Part shown: positions 48,261 through 57,453 of the stretch, in pieces
Position numbering within the stretch: the first letter of the stretch is position 1
Layout: every line of letters begins with the position of its first letter
Source: Marinomonas communis
GTDB taxonomy: Bacteria; Pseudomonadota; Gammaproteobacteria; Pseudomonadales; Marinomonadaceae
DNA length: 64,000 bases
Assembly (NCBI RefSeq): GCF_004363305.1
Contig: NZ_SNZA01000006.1
Span: 1-64,000, forward strand
Direction of reading: 5' to 3'
Made by a program: the position numbers and the translations under genes
Notes under the pieces: model-generated
The model's input: the letters and a program-made list of their open reading frames with translations, nothing else
The model's database searches: none
Told to the model about the DNA's origin: nothing

Positions 48261-49475
48261 ATGAAAGAAAACGAAAAACAGGCGTTCATTTCTCACCTCC
48301 AGCAAACGTCATCTTCTTCCACATTTAGCAGTGACATAGATACACATTACCTCAAAGCCAAGTCACTCGTGCGTTCCACACAGGTTGGTGCATTTTTAAT
48401 TGCTTTCTTATTCGGCATTCTTGCAGCCCCCGTCGCGTTTCAAACCAATGCCACCCAGCAGATAAATATCTTCTGGCTGCTGGTAATTTTGCTTGGCGCC
48501 CACTTTTTCAGCCTACTTTTGTGGTGTGTAAGTCTCATTACAAAACCTTACAGATTGCCTGGCGATAGCGGTTGGCTTACACCGGTCATGGTGCGTTTTA
48601 GCCAATGGCTGAAGATTTCTCCTGTGGCCATGGAGGGCTTTCAATCATTACACATATCTGGAAAGCTTAAGCATTGGTGGGGCGCCCGCCTGATTCATGG
48701 CTGCTGGCTAGCTTATTTAATCGGTGGTTTTTTGAGCGCGACGCTGTTTTTGATGACACACCATGTTCAGTTTATTTGGCAAACCACACTCTTAACGATT
48801 GAAGATTTCACGTCACTGACACACGTACTAAGTGTTATCCCTAGTTGGTTGGGGGTAGCTGTGCCATCCCTGCAAGATATCCAACTGAGTCAAATAAGCA
48901 CGCTTGTGCAGCCAGATGACACACGTAAAATCTGGGCAACTTGGCTTCTTAGCAGTCTTGTTATTTACGGTATTGCAGTGCGAGGAATTTGCTTGGTTGT
49001 CAGCCAAGTTGCTTATCAACACCAACGTAAGCGCCTCTGGTTCACTATTAAATCAAGTACGGTTACTTCAACCCGCAGTACCATCATTGATGCGGACAAC
49101 ACCTCTTCTGACAATCATACTAAGATCACGGAGCAGCCGTTTTCTCTGAGAACCGCAGAACTTAAAGATGCGACCTACTACTTATTTGAATGGAGCCATG
49201 AGATACCGTCAGAGCTTGCTCAAAATAGACCAGTAAACATGCTCAATGATGCCGAAAGTCAACGTCGTTTTATCGCTGAACATCCTAACAATGCGATTTT
49301 AATGATTGACTCAAACAGCAGCCCCGATCGCGGCAGCGCCCGCTTTTTGAAGCACAGCCATACCTCCGACATGGAGTATTATTTATATGGAAATGTATTC
49401 AATCAGGAGTGGGTAAACACGCTCAGGTCATTAGGGGTTGAGCAACAAAACATAGCGCTATGGGAGGTGAAGTAA
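48261..49475 (+). CDS. DUF2868 membrane protein
   Basis: A 404-residue membrane protein with about four helices (43-63, 72-95, 146-168, 226-250) and a soluble C-terminal half. The pattern (RLIHGCWLAYLIGGFLSATLFL, FVTRHVSFIW-like HHVQFIWQTT) fits DUF2868. Its stop overlaps the next gene's ATG by one base, and the next gene is a DUF3482 GTPase. The same two-gene pair is widespread in Proteobacteria, but its role is unknown. The C-terminus (residues 300-404) may contact the GTPase; this is inference. Confidence 0.8.
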   Translation: MKENEKQAFISHLQQTSSSSTFSSDIDTHYLKAKSLVRSTQVGAFLIAFLFGILAAPVAFQTNATQQINIFWLLVILLGAHFFSLLLWCVSLITKPYRLPGDSGWLTPVMVRFSQWLKISPVAMEGFQSLHISGKLKHWWGARLIHGCWLAYLIGGFLSATLFLMTHHVQFIWQTTLLTIEDFTSLTHVLSVIPSWLGVAVPSLQDIQLSQISTLVQPDDTRKIWATWLLSSLVIYGIAVRGICLVVSQVAYQHQRKRLWFTIKSSTVTSTRSTIIDADNTSSDNHTKITEQPFSLRTAELKDATYYLFEWSHEIPSELAQNRPVNMLNDAESQRRFIAEHPNNAILMIDSNSSPDRGSARFLKHSHTSDMEYYLYGNVFNQEWVNTLRSLGVEQQNIALWEVK

Positions 49476-50827
49476 TGGCCATCTCTTTATTAATAGTAGG
49501 GCACGCTAATACCGGTAAGACGTCATTAATCCGCACCATGGTTCGAGATCATACCTTTGGTAAGGTACAAAACCAGTCCGGCACAACTCGCCATGTAGAA
49601 CGTATTACCCTAAGTTTGGCAGATCAGCCATTACTACACCTGGTAGATACCCCTGGATTCGAAGACTCCATGGGACTGTGGCAAACACGAACCTCTGAGC
49701 CATTTGTTCAGCTATCCAACGAACAATGGTTAAACGCCATTTGCGAAGATCCCAACTACCAGGTGGAGTATGAACAAGAGCTGAAGATTCTGCGTCAACT
49801 CAATCAATGCGACGTTATCTTGTACGTTATTGATCTTCGCCAGAAACCATTAGGTAAATACTTAGACGAGCTAAACATATTGGCCTGCGCCAACAAACCC
49901 ATCGTGCCGATATTGAATTATTGCCATGAAGAAGCGGGTCATCGAACTGCTTGGAAACAATGCTTGGCAGAGCGACATCTACACGCTCATGTACAGTACG
50001 ACACCGTTGCCTTTTATCTTGCGGATGAACGTAAGCTCTATCAGACGCTGCAAAGCCTTATGCCAGATCACTATGAAGCACTTCAAGATTTCATGACTCA
50101 GCGTGAACGAGATGCCTCACATCGCCTGACAAAAGCAACGGAGCAATTAACTAAATTGCTCATCGAGTGTGCCACCACTCAGAAAATATGCCGTAGCAAA
50201 ACACCCAGTGCGCTCGAAAAAGCCACCTTTGAACAAAGTATTCGCCAACGAGAACAGCTGTTTGTCGAGTTTTGTCTGCACCTCTACGCTTTCCAAGCAT
50301 CGGATGTCATTCTCCAAGATTTACCTCTGGAAGAAGGCGCTTGGCAGCAGGATGTGTTTGATGCAGATACATTAAAGCATTGGGGAATCCAAACCAGCAC
50401 CAAGGCCGTTACCGGTGCTGCAATCGGTGCTGGGATTGATGTCCTGAGCGCTGGCTTAACCTTAGGTACAGCCACGACGTTGGGGGCAATGATCGGTGCT
50501 GGCCTGCAAACAGGCTACACCTTTAAGTCAGCATTGCTAAACAAATTAAAAGGGCAATCGGTGCTAGCGCTGCAGCCAACAAGCTGCATAGTATTGATGT
50601 GGCGTGGCATTGAGCTAGTACGTCATTTACATCATCGAGGACACGCAGCTCAAGTGGCTTATCAAGGCAATATGGCAATGAAAACAGAGCCTGACGAGTT
50701 GGCTCGTTTGGAGCGACTATTCCAAAAACTGAGCCAACGTACCGAATGGCATGGAATAGAGACATTGCCAACCCATGAGCTGGTCAATCAACTTAGGGAT
50801 ACCCTCGACCAGAGCCTAAAGGACTAA
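49475..50827 (+). CDS. DUF3482 family Era-like GTPase
   Basis: A 450-residue protein with an N-terminal TRAFAC GTPase domain: P-loop GHANTGKT (residues 9-16), switch region GTTRHVE, and DTPGF (G3). The expected NKxD (G4) is not clear; the equivalent region reads PILNYCHEE. The C-terminal half is DUF3482, with a glycine-rich hydrophobic stretch (GAAIGAGIDVLSAGLTLGTA) that could insert into or lie on a membrane. It is translationally coupled to the DUF2868 gene (TAATG), with GGGAGG upstream. Confidence 0.88.
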   Translation: MAISLLIVGHANTGKTSLIRTMVRDHTFGKVQNQSGTTRHVERITLSLADQPLLHLVDTPGFEDSMGLWQTRTSEPFVQLSNEQWLNAICEDPNYQVEYEQELKILRQLNQCDVILYVIDLRQKPLGKYLDELNILACANKPIVPILNYCHEEAGHRTAWKQCLAERHLHAHVQYDTVAFYLADERKLYQTLQSLMPDHYEALQDFMTQRERDASHRLTKATEQLTKLLIECATTQKICRSKTPSALEKATFEQSIRQREQLFVEFCLHLYAFQASDVILQDLPLEEGAWQQDVFDADTLKHWGIQTSTKAVTGAAIGAGIDVLSAGLTLGTATTLGAMIGAGLQTGYTFKSALLNKLKGQSVLALQPTSCIVLMWRGIELVRHLHHRGHAAQVAYQGNMAMKTEPDELARLERLFQKLSQRTEWHGIETLPTHELVNQLRDTLDQSLKD

Positions 50828-50833
50828 CGTCTT

Positions 50834-51559
50834 TTATCGATCGAGGATCGCAAGCTGTTCATCCAGCTCTTGCTGCTTCTGTTGCATTAGCGTTTCACAT
50901 TGGCTCACTAGCTCAGGAATATCGGCTTCAGTGAGCCCCTTAGTGTAAATAGGGTCTAATACTTCCACTTTTACCGCACCATTATCCCGTCGATTGAGTT
51001 TCACTTGCCCATGGGTAGAGCTACAGACAATGGGAACTATCGGTACGCCTGCTTGAATCGCAGCATGAAAAGCACCGCGTTTGAAAGGTAAGAAGCCTCG
51101 CCCTCGGCTACGAGTTCCCTCCGGAAACATCCATATAGACAACCCAGTGTCACGCATCTTCTCGACAATTTGCGCAATGGTGGCAATGGCTTTATTTCGA
51201 TCATTGCGGTGGATTAAGAAATTCCCTGTTGCCCAATACAGCCAGCCAAAGAATGGAATCCATTTTAAGGTACTTTTCCCGACTGTTACGGTGCTGTGTG
51301 GCACCACATGGGAGAAAGTAAATAAGTCATAGTTATTCTGATGATTGGCGATGTAGACCGCTTGAGGCACATCATAGGCCTTGTAAGACACATGCTTGTA
51401 GACACGCAAACCAAATAGCTTGGCCACCGGCGCAAATGCTTTCGCGATGTAGTACACGCGATCTTTGGAAAGCGCTAAGAATAGGCTCATTACCAAGCCG
51501 CCAGCGGTCACTAGCACAATTAGAAAAAACAAAGCCACTAGTCGAAATAACGCAATCAT
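50834..51559 (-). CDS. plsC: 1-acyl-sn-glycerol-3-phosphate acyltransferase (PlsC family)
   Basis: A 241-residue membrane acyltransferase making phosphatidic acid. It has an N-terminal transmembrane helix (about 5-28) and the catalytic NHQNNYD (HX4D) and FPEGTRSRGRG motifs, plus VPIVPIVCSS. A C-terminal QQKQQELDEQL tail is charged. It is convergent with the GTPase gene, 6 bases apart, with no visible terminator. Other PlsC paralogues may exist, so the symbol is by family. Confidence 0.9.
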   Translation of the reverse strand: MIALFRLVALFFLIVLVTAGGLVMSLFLALSKDRVYYIAKAFAPVAKLFGLRVYKHVSYKAYDVPQAVYIANHQNNYDLFTFSHVVPHSTVTVGKSTLKWIPFFGWLYWATGNFLIHRNDRNKAIATIAQIVEKMRDTGLSIWMFPEGTRSRGRGFLPFKRGAFHAAIQAGVPIVPIVCSSTHGQVKLNRRDNGAVKVEVLDPIYTKGLTEADIPELVSQCETLMQQKQQELDEQLAILDR

Positions 51560-51634
51560 GTCACACCTTCTTTAACACGCAGGTTTCATTAGTTTAGTTC
51601 ATTGCCCAGCACACAACACTCGGTGCTAAGGCGA

Positions 51635-52606
51635 CTATTTACGCCAACGTGTGTCACGCCAGAAATCAATTTGTGCCGGCTCTAAAAAGCTCCACGCGAC
51701 AAAACGACTAATTTTCTGTCCTTGCGCCATTTCAATGGTTTTTACTTGAACCGCTCCAACGGATTTCAGTACACGGTATATCGCCGCTAAATTTTCCTTA
51801 CGTGCGACCAAAGACGTGAACCAGAAGCATCGATCCTTCACATCCACACTTTCTTTGATCATGCGTGAAATAAAGCCTGTTTCGCCCCCTTCACACCACA
51901 ATTCAGGCGCTTGGCCGCCGAAGTTTAACGTGGTCTTGTTGGCATCACCCTTCACACCACGCCATTTACGTTTGTTCTCAGATGTCATGGCAGCTTGGCT
52001 TGGGTGAAATGGCGGATTGCATAAGGTCACATCAAACACTTCATCCTGTTGCCAAATACCAGCAAATACATGCTGCATATTGCTTTGATGACGAAGTTGA
52101 ATACGCTTTTTCAAACTTGGATTGGCATCAACGACTGCTTGCGCTGATTGCACGGCAATATTGTTTGCGTCACTGCCGATAAACTGCCAGCCATATTCTT
52201 GAGAACCGATAATCGGGTAAACACAGTTTGCTCCAGTTCCTACATCCAACGCTTTAACCCCACGACCACGAGGGATCTGGCCAGCGTTACTGTCGGCCAA
52301 CAGGTCTGCAAGATAATGAATGTAATCCGCGCGTCCAGGGATAGGCGGACATAAATACCCCTCTGGGATATCCCAAAACAACACTCCATAGAAATGATTT
52401 AACAGCGCGCGATTCAATACCTTAACCGCATTCGGATCGGAGAAATCAATGGTTTGAGTGCCGTACTGGTTGAGCTGAATATAAGGCGCAAGCTCTGGGC
52501 ACGAGTCCGCCAACAACGAAAAATTGTAGCGTGCTCGATGAGGGTTTCGAGGATGTAACGTTAGCTTGTGCTCTTTCTTAGCCATATGAGGGTTAAACCA
52601 TTTCAT
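51635..52606 (-). CDS. rlmF: 23S rRNA (adenine-1618-N6) methyltransferase
   Basis: A 323-residue SAM-dependent methyltransferase. It carries ALDVGTGANCVYPIIG (motif I), the N6-adenine motif NPPF (LCNPPFHPSQ), and the strongly conserved RlmF regions LHPRNPHRARYNF and YLCPPIPGRADYIHYLADLL. ATG 52606 was kept; ATG 52585 (MAKKEHK) matches the E. coli start better, and neither has a strong ribosome-binding site. It is a single gene, 75 bases from plsC. Confidence 0.95.
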   Translation of the reverse strand: MKWFNPHMAKKEHKLTLHPRNPHRARYNFSLLADSCPELAPYIQLNQYGTQTIDFSDPNAVKVLNRALLNHFYGVLFWDIPEGYLCPPIPGRADYIHYLADLLADSNAGQIPRGRGVKALDVGTGANCVYPIIGSQEYGWQFIGSDANNIAVQSAQAVVDANPSLKKRIQLRHQSNMQHVFAGIWQQDEVFDVTLCNPPFHPSQAAMTSENKRKWRGVKGDANKTTLNFGGQAPELWCEGGETGFISRMIKESVDVKDRCFWFTSLVARKENLAAIYRVLKSVGAVQVKTIEMAQGQKISRFVAWSFLEPAQIDFWRDTRWRK

Positions 52607-52663
52607 CTTTCTGACAGGGCATGAGGACCTATTTTACTGAGTTTTGCCCCCAACAAACAAATC

Positions 52664-53611
52664 CTAAGACACGACCGGGTAAGGAATCATGCTTTGCACA
52701 ACATTGGTACAGAGGTTTCTGAGCCACATACCGCCTGGATCTTGGCTCTGTTCTGAAGGCCAAGAAAGACAATAATCAATCGGTGGGAAGTCATAAGGTA
52801 ACGGTTTAATCACCAAACCAAACTGCTCTTGAAAGCGATACGCAAGCAATTGACTGGTACTAAACAGCAAGTCCGTTTTCCCTACCGCTTCCAGTGCGGA
52901 CATAAAATACGGGGTACGTAACGTATAGCGACGATCTTTAGCACGATCTCCAAGCGCCGACTCACTGTATATTTGACTGCTACCCCCCAATGTCACCAGA
53001 ACATGATTGTAAGACAAGAACTCATCCAAACTGATGGTCGGCTGCCCCGCCAGCGGATGATCTTTGGCCATAATGCAACCAAATCGCTCGCGCCCTAGAA
53101 TCTTACTTTCAAAACGTGAGGGCAATTGCACATACTCACTACAAAGCACCGCGTCCACCGTTTGGTTTTCAGATCGAAGCAAGCTGTTCTCGGTCACCAA
53201 ACTGGTTTCCAGAGACGCATTGGGGGCCATCTGATAAAACCGCTCAGCAATGGTCGGCATGTAAGCTTGCGCTTGATAATGAGACGTTTGCAGACGAAAG
53301 ACCCGCTCCGACTTATGGGGCACAAACTCTTGATCATTACTTAAGCCGTTCATCTGCTCAAGTATCTGACGCAATGGCATCTCTAATGCCAAAGCTTTTG
53401 CAGTCGGTAACATTTCCTTATGGGTTCTAATGAATAGAGGATCATCAAAAGCCTCACGTAAGCGGCTCAAAGTACGACTCATCGCAGGCTGACTCAGATA
53501 CAGCTTGTTCGCAACACGGCCTACGTTTCGCTCTTCTAACAAATATAAAAGAGCCGTCAGAGTTTTGATGTCCAAATGCATCATACTGCTATTCAACATA
53601 GTAATATCCAT
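52664..53611 (-). CDS. LysR-type transcriptional regulator
   Basis: A 315-residue LysR regulator: N-terminal winged HTH (VGRVANKLYLSQPAMSRTLSRLREAFDDPLFIRT) and C-terminal periplasmic-binding-like effector domain. It is divergent from an EamA transporter gene, which is its likely target. The intergenic segment contains TTATTGAATAA (53612-53622) just before its own start, a T-N9-A-type palindrome suitable for autoregulation. The exact start is unsure; ATG codons at 53599, 53584 and 53581 are alternatives. Confidence 0.9.
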   Translation of the reverse strand: MDITMLNSSMMHLDIKTLTALLYLLEERNVGRVANKLYLSQPAMSRTLSRLREAFDDPLFIRTHKEMLPTAKALALEMPLRQILEQMNGLSNDQEFVPHKSERVFRLQTSHYQAQAYMPTIAERFYQMAPNASLETSLVTENSLLRSENQTVDAVLCSEYVQLPSRFESKILGRERFGCIMAKDHPLAGQPTISLDEFLSYNHVLVTLGGSSQIYSESALGDRAKDRRYTLRTPYFMSALEAVGKTDLLFSTSQLLAYRFQEQFGLVIKPLPYDFPPIDYCLSWPSEQSQDPGGMWLRNLCTNVVQSMIPYPVVS

Positions 53612-53711
53612 TTATTGAATAATATTTAGAAGCATTATGCATTGGATAACATAACAAAACTAGCACACCATTTAGGCTTACGATGTGGGCCTGTTAAATG
53701 GGGGAAAAGTT

Positions 53712-54689
53712 ATGCCAATTTCAAGTCGCCAAGCCTTCTTATATGGTTTGTTCTTCTGCACCGTGTGTGTGCTGTTTTGGAGTGCGTTACCGATTGCTCT
53801 GAAACTGTCTGGCGGCTTTTCGGACCCCGCAACGCTAACTTGGTTACGCTTCTCCGTAGCCGGGATCATTTTACTGGCTTGGCAAGGATGGCGTGGAAAG
53901 CTCTATGAGTTTACCAAACTAACCAAGAAGCAATGGTTAACATTGGCCGCTGCAGGCAGTTTGTTAATCATCAACTACAGTTTTTTCGCGTGGAGCTTGG
54001 ATTTTTTACATCCAGGTGTGGCGCAACTTAGTTTCCAAGTCGCACCTTTGTTCTTGGCCCTTGGGGGCATGGTGTTTTTCAAGGAAAAAATCCGCTGGCC
54101 ACAGTGGCTATGCTTTGCCGTACTGGGTTTAGGTATGGTGATCTTTTTTCATCCGGTCATAAGTGGTCAAATCAGCGGTGATCCAAGCATCCTTGCTCTA
54201 GGCTTTTTGATTGTACAAACGTCAGCTTGTGCGTGGTGCTTTTATGCTCTATTGCAGAAGTCACTATTCAAGGCGCTGTCTTCTACCAATATCTTATTGG
54301 GCATTTACATGTATGCCTTAGTTGTAATGCTGCCGTTTACCAGCCCGAGCGATTTGCTTGAGATGAACAGTGACCAAGTATTAGTAGCAGCATTCTGTTG
54401 CTTCAATACCTTGATTGCTTATGGGGCGTTCGCGCAAGCACTTAACTACTGGCAAACCGTGCAAGTCAGCGCGTCCATTGCACTGACGCCTGTCATCGCC
54501 TTTATCGCAACCGAAGCGTGTGTGGCGTTAGGACTATGGCAAGGTGTTATAATCTCTAGCCATGCGGACACCCTGAGTTTATTCGGCATGGCTTTAGTTG
54601 TAGGCGCTGCAATTTCCGTACAGTTTATTACTGCGGCATTGAATAAACGACAAGCCAGACTGGATTCATTACAAACAACGACGGCTTAA
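53712..54689 (+). CDS. EamA/DMT family transporter
   Basis: A 325-residue protein with ten predicted helices in two EamA units (about 10-145 and 155-300). VLFWSALPIALKLSGGFSDPATLTWLRF is typical of the first helix pair of RhaT/EamA exporters. Substrate unknown; the divergent LysR gene suggests inducible control. ATG 53712 follows GGGGGAAAAG; a GTG nine codons earlier is possible. It is unlike the EamA protein at 41790 beyond family level. Confidence 0.88.
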   Translation: MPISSRQAFLYGLFFCTVCVLFWSALPIALKLSGGFSDPATLTWLRFSVAGIILLAWQGWRGKLYEFTKLTKKQWLTLAAAGSLLIINYSFFAWSLDFLHPGVAQLSFQVAPLFLALGGMVFFKEKIRWPQWLCFAVLGLGMVIFFHPVISGQISGDPSILALGFLIVQTSACAWCFYALLQKSLFKALSSTNILLGIYMYALVVMLPFTSPSDLLEMNSDQVLVAAFCCFNTLIAYGAFAQALNYWQTVQVSASIALTPVIAFIATEACVALGLWQGVIISSHADTLSLFGMALVVGAAISVQFITAALNKRQARLDSLQTTTA

Positions 54690-54706
54690 TAAGCAAAATC
54701 TGAATT

Positions 54707-54746
54707 CCCCCACTACACTAAAGAAGTACCTTTCGTTGAGTGGGGG
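54707..54746 (+). promoter_or_regulatory. Hairpin covering the ribosome-binding site of the CBS gene
   Basis: CCCCCACT (54707-54714) pairs perfectly with AGTGGGGG (54739-54746). The 3' arm contains the purine-rich GGGGG that serves as ribosome-binding site for ATG 54752. If formed, the hairpin would hide it; it could also be a weak terminator of the EamA gene, but no T-tract follows. Confidence 0.45.
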
Positions 54747-54751
54747 TGTTT

Positions 54752-55168
54752 ATGAAATTAGAAAGTCTTTGTGTCCAAGACATCATGTCCCACGACACGT
54801 TCCATGTTTATCCGACGACACGCATTGATGACTGCGCCGAGCAATTGGCTCGACACAAACTCAGTGGTGCGCCGGTCACCGATCAATACGATCACGTTAT
54901 CGGTTTTGTTTCTGAACAAGACTTATTAGAGCCGTTAAGCCAAGCCGTTTATTACTGTCATCAACCTAAAAATGTGGAAAGTGTAATGCGCTCAAACGTG
55001 CTAACCGTGACACCAACCATGCAAGTCATGCAAATTGCAAAATTGATGATGGAAGATAAACCAAAGATCTTTCCCGTGGTGGAAGAAGGACGTTTAGTGG
55101 GCGTTATCACTCGACGTTTAGTGACTCAGGCACTGCTGCAGGCGCAAAAACAATGCGTTCCCGTATAA
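54752..55168 (+). CDS. Tandem CBS-domain protein
   Basis: A 138-residue CBS pair: VQDIMSHDTFHVYPTTRIDDCAEQL then LSGAPVTDQYDHVIGFVSEQDLL, and a second unit VMRSNVLTVTPTMQ with FPVVEEGRLVGVITRRLV. No other domain. Stand-alone CBS pairs usually sense AMP/ATP or similar; the target is unknown. ATG 54752 lies behind GGGGGTG; a GTG four codons earlier is in frame. The gene may be under translational control by the hairpin around its ribosome-binding site. Confidence 0.86.
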   Translation: MKLESLCVQDIMSHDTFHVYPTTRIDDCAEQLARHKLSGAPVTDQYDHVIGFVSEQDLLEPLSQAVYYCHQPKNVESVMRSNVLTVTPTMQVMQIAKLMMEDKPKIFPVVEEGRLVGVITRRLVTQALLQAQKQCVPV

Positions 55169-55200
55169 GCGATTAGGCAGAGAGAAAATAAGGCATAGAA

Positions 55201-55563
55201 TCAGGAAGCGAGGTTCTGACCAATCCAAAATGGAATCAATGTCAGAGACAACACCATAGCGATCGCTACGATGGTAAATAAAAATTCCACTGGGTTTTGG
55301 CGTGCATGAGTTAAAAAACCAACCAACCAATCACGTGCGCTAATATTTTGAGCGCTGGCTGCACGCGCTGATTGATCTTCTGCAATCAGCGCTTTTGCTT
55401 GCTGGGCTTGTTCTTTATCGCGCACCCAAATACCCGCCATAGAAATTTGCCAACGACCAGCACTGGTTTCGTAAAATTCAATGTCATGTTCGTTCAGTAA
55501 TGCACGAATATCGTCCGCTTCTTCTTCAGGAACATTCTTTAAACGAAATACCAATTGTGCCAC
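55201..55563 (-). CDS. DUF6164 family small membrane protein
   Basis: A 120-residue protein: an N-terminal ferredoxin-like region (LVFRLKNVPEEEADDIRALL, FYETSAGRWQISMAGIWV) and one or two C-terminal helices (NPVEFLFTIVAIAMVLSLTLIPFWIG). It matches my memory of DUF6164 proteins from Pseudomonas and relatives; no function known. It lies 74 bases beyond the lipid operon on the same strand, so it may be read through from it. Confidence 0.75.
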   Translation of the reverse strand: MAQLVFRLKNVPEEEADDIRALLNEHDIEFYETSAGRWQISMAGIWVRDKEQAQQAKALIAEDQSARAASAQNISARDWLVGFLTHARQNPVEFLFTIVAIAMVLSLTLIPFWIGQNLAS

Positions 55564-55636
55564 GTTTGTTTCTCCAGGCTCTGCGAGTTATCTGTATGGC
55601 GCGCAGAATAACAGACCCCAATCATCAATCAAGCGC

Positions 55637-56176
55637 TTATTCTCTCTGATGTGCTTTCTGACGAATACTTAAGGTCAAAGATGCCACTTCAAAACCAAAC
55701 TTGGTCAGTACCGATTCATTGATCAAATGATCCGGTGTGACCAGGTACATACGGTCATCCACATTTAAATCAATGGTATCACCATCATAAGGCACCCGTA
55801 ATACGTACTTCATGAACAGCGCATTACCCGACGTTTCTAAACGCCCTGCTCCGATCACATCCCCTGCTGTTGCGGTATAGGTGCCATCACCATTCGGAGT
55901 TAATGTCCAAATCCGCTCTTGCTGTTCCCCATCATCGAACACAAACCACTCTTCCAGTGTTCCCACGCCATTTTCCCAACTGCCTTTTAAATCGGCATAA
56001 AAATAACGTGTTACTTTGCCACCACGATCTTTCAGCACACCGTGGGCGACTAAATCACCTTGAAAGAAGGACTCCACATTCAATTCGGGTTGGTTACTGG
56101 CGTACTCTTCTATCGAAGTCGACGAGCATGCAGTTAGCCATAGAATGGAAAAAAACAGGGCCATTATTCGAATCAT
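55637..56176 (-). CDS. DUF3833 lipoprotein
   Basis: A 179-residue lipoprotein: signal peptide with lipobox LTAC (cysteine about residue 17), then a beta-rich domain with FFQGDLVAHGVLKDRGGKVTR and W.L.P..DG.Y.A.AGDVIG, typical of DUF3833. This family is regularly found beside cfa-DUF1365-DUF2878 clusters. ATG 56176 follows GGAGG by 6 bases. It is the last gene of the ECF-controlled operon. Confidence 0.88.
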   Translation of the reverse strand: MIRIMALFFSILWLTACSSTSIEEYASNQPELNVESFFQGDLVAHGVLKDRGGKVTRYFYADLKGSWENGVGTLEEWFVFDDGEQQERIWTLTPNGDGTYTATAGDVIGAGRLETSGNALFMKYVLRVPYDGDTIDLNVDDRMYLVTPDHLINESVLTKFGFEVASLTLSIRQKAHQRE

Positions 56177-56212
56177 ACGAGCCTCCATTGGCGCAAATTG
56201 GTCAGTTCAAAA

Positions 56213-56911
56213 TTATTCAGGGTACTGGTAGCGAATATCGACGGTTTGGTATTTGCCATCACTGCTAGCAATGTTGCCGCGTCCATTGAAGCGTAATAAA
56301 TGACGAGTGTCTGGGTCGTACGCCACCGTAATCGGGTCAACAGCGAGAGATACAAACCAAGAAGTAGGAGTTATTGCAAAACATACCGCATCCGCCCGAG
56401 TATTCGCTAGGCAATTAACACGTCCGACTTCGAACCCAACCGTCGTCAAACGGCTAGGCACTAGGTAATCAATTTTCATCGAAGCATTGCTCAGTAGCTT
56501 GTCCCAGTGCATTTTCACATAGCGGTCAAAGCCCGCGTCGACCAACAAATGTTCATTCACCTTGATTCGCTTATCAAACACGACGGCACCAGATTCTTCT
56601 CGATATTGAACCTTTATCCGATCCCCTTCAGAGGTGACTTTTATCCATTCTCCACGCAAGCTGTTCTCTTGTTCGAAGGCGGGTGCTTGCTCATATTGCT
56701 CATAGCTCAAGCGCTTTTCAGCGAATAACTTGCCGTTTGGGTCGTAGTATTTGACCTCGTGTTGATTGCCCTCAACATAGCGATGTTTCTCAACGTATAT
56801 CAGCTGCTGACTATCAATATCGAAAGCTTCGCCAATCACGACTTGAGATTGCTGCGCCAAAGCTGGAACGCTAATGGCAAGCGCCAGCAGCGCAAATGAA
56901 TGTTTAAACAT
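56213..56911 (-). CDS. Secreted hypothetical protein
   Basis: A 232-residue protein with a signal peptide (MFKHSFALLALAISVPALA, cut before QQS). The rest is beta-rich and repetitive in style (YYDPNGKLFAEKRLSYEQYEQAP), reminiscent of MORN-like/antitoxin-like repeats but not recognised. It contains two cysteines (VNCLANTRADAVCF) that could form a disulphide. ATG 56911 overlaps the end of the DUF2878 gene by 8 bases; another ATG at 56926 is possible, and neither has a clear ribosome-binding site. It belongs to the lipid operon by position. Confidence 0.75.
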   Translation of the reverse strand: MFKHSFALLALAISVPALAQQSQVVIGEAFDIDSQQLIYVEKHRYVEGNQHEVKYYDPNGKLFAEKRLSYEQYEQAPAFEQENSLRGEWIKVTSEGDRIKVQYREESGAVVFDKRIKVNEHLLVDAGFDRYVKMHWDKLLSNASMKIDYLVPSRLTTVGFEVGRVNCLANTRADAVCFAITPTSWFVSLAVDPITVAYDPDTRHLLRFNGRGNIASSDGKYQTVDIRYQYPE

Positions 56912-57428
56912 GGTGTTTGCGTCCATTACGTTTTTGAGTAAGTTTTGCCGCAAAGACGCCTACCTGCATGACCCAAAACCAGATAAACGCCATCAAAGCC
57001 CAAGTTGCGATAGTAGAGCGTCCTAATGACACTTCTGCGAAATCAGCGCCAACGAGATAGCTCATAGGAGCAAAAAATGCGGCCAGCACACTTAACAGCC
57101 AAGGGCGATCCAATCCCCAACTTAGACAATGGAAGAATAAAGAGCCTACGCCAGCCCACAGTCCAAGCAACCACGGCGGCGGAATAGGAAATGTCCAAAT
57201 GGATGGTGGCATTAACAACCAACCATCAAAGATTAATGCCCCATCGATGACAACACCTAGGCCGACAAACAGTAGTATCAACCACCACTCTCGGTGCGTG
57301 CGAACAAAGTAAACGTGATGAATAACGAAATAGACTACGATGGCCGCGACAGCCCAGTTATCACCACCGAGCACACAGGCAAACCAAAACAATTGAAAAC
57401 TGATGGCATTGAGCAGAGACTTCAACAT
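56904..57428 (-). CDS. DUF2878 membrane protein
   Basis: A 174-residue membrane protein with about five to six helices, starting FQLFWFACVLGGDNW and with WLGLWAGVGSLFFHCLSWGL-like WLLGLWAGVGSLFFHCLSWG, features of DUF2878. Its genes consistently accompany cfa and DUF1365 in marine gammaproteobacteria, from memory. The biochemical role is unknown. It starts 25 bases after the cfa-family stop, in the same operon. Confidence 0.85.
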   Translation of the reverse strand: MLKSLLNAISFQLFWFACVLGGDNWAVAAIVVYFVIHHVYFVRTHREWWLILLFVGLGVVIDGALIFDGWLLMPPSIWTFPIPPPWLLGLWAGVGSLFFHCLSWGLDRPWLLSVLAAFFAPMSYLVGADFAEVSLGRSTIATWALMAFIWFWVMQVGVFAAKLTQKRNGRKHHV

Positions 57429-57453
57429 GACAGGCCTCCGTCAGACTCCTCGC

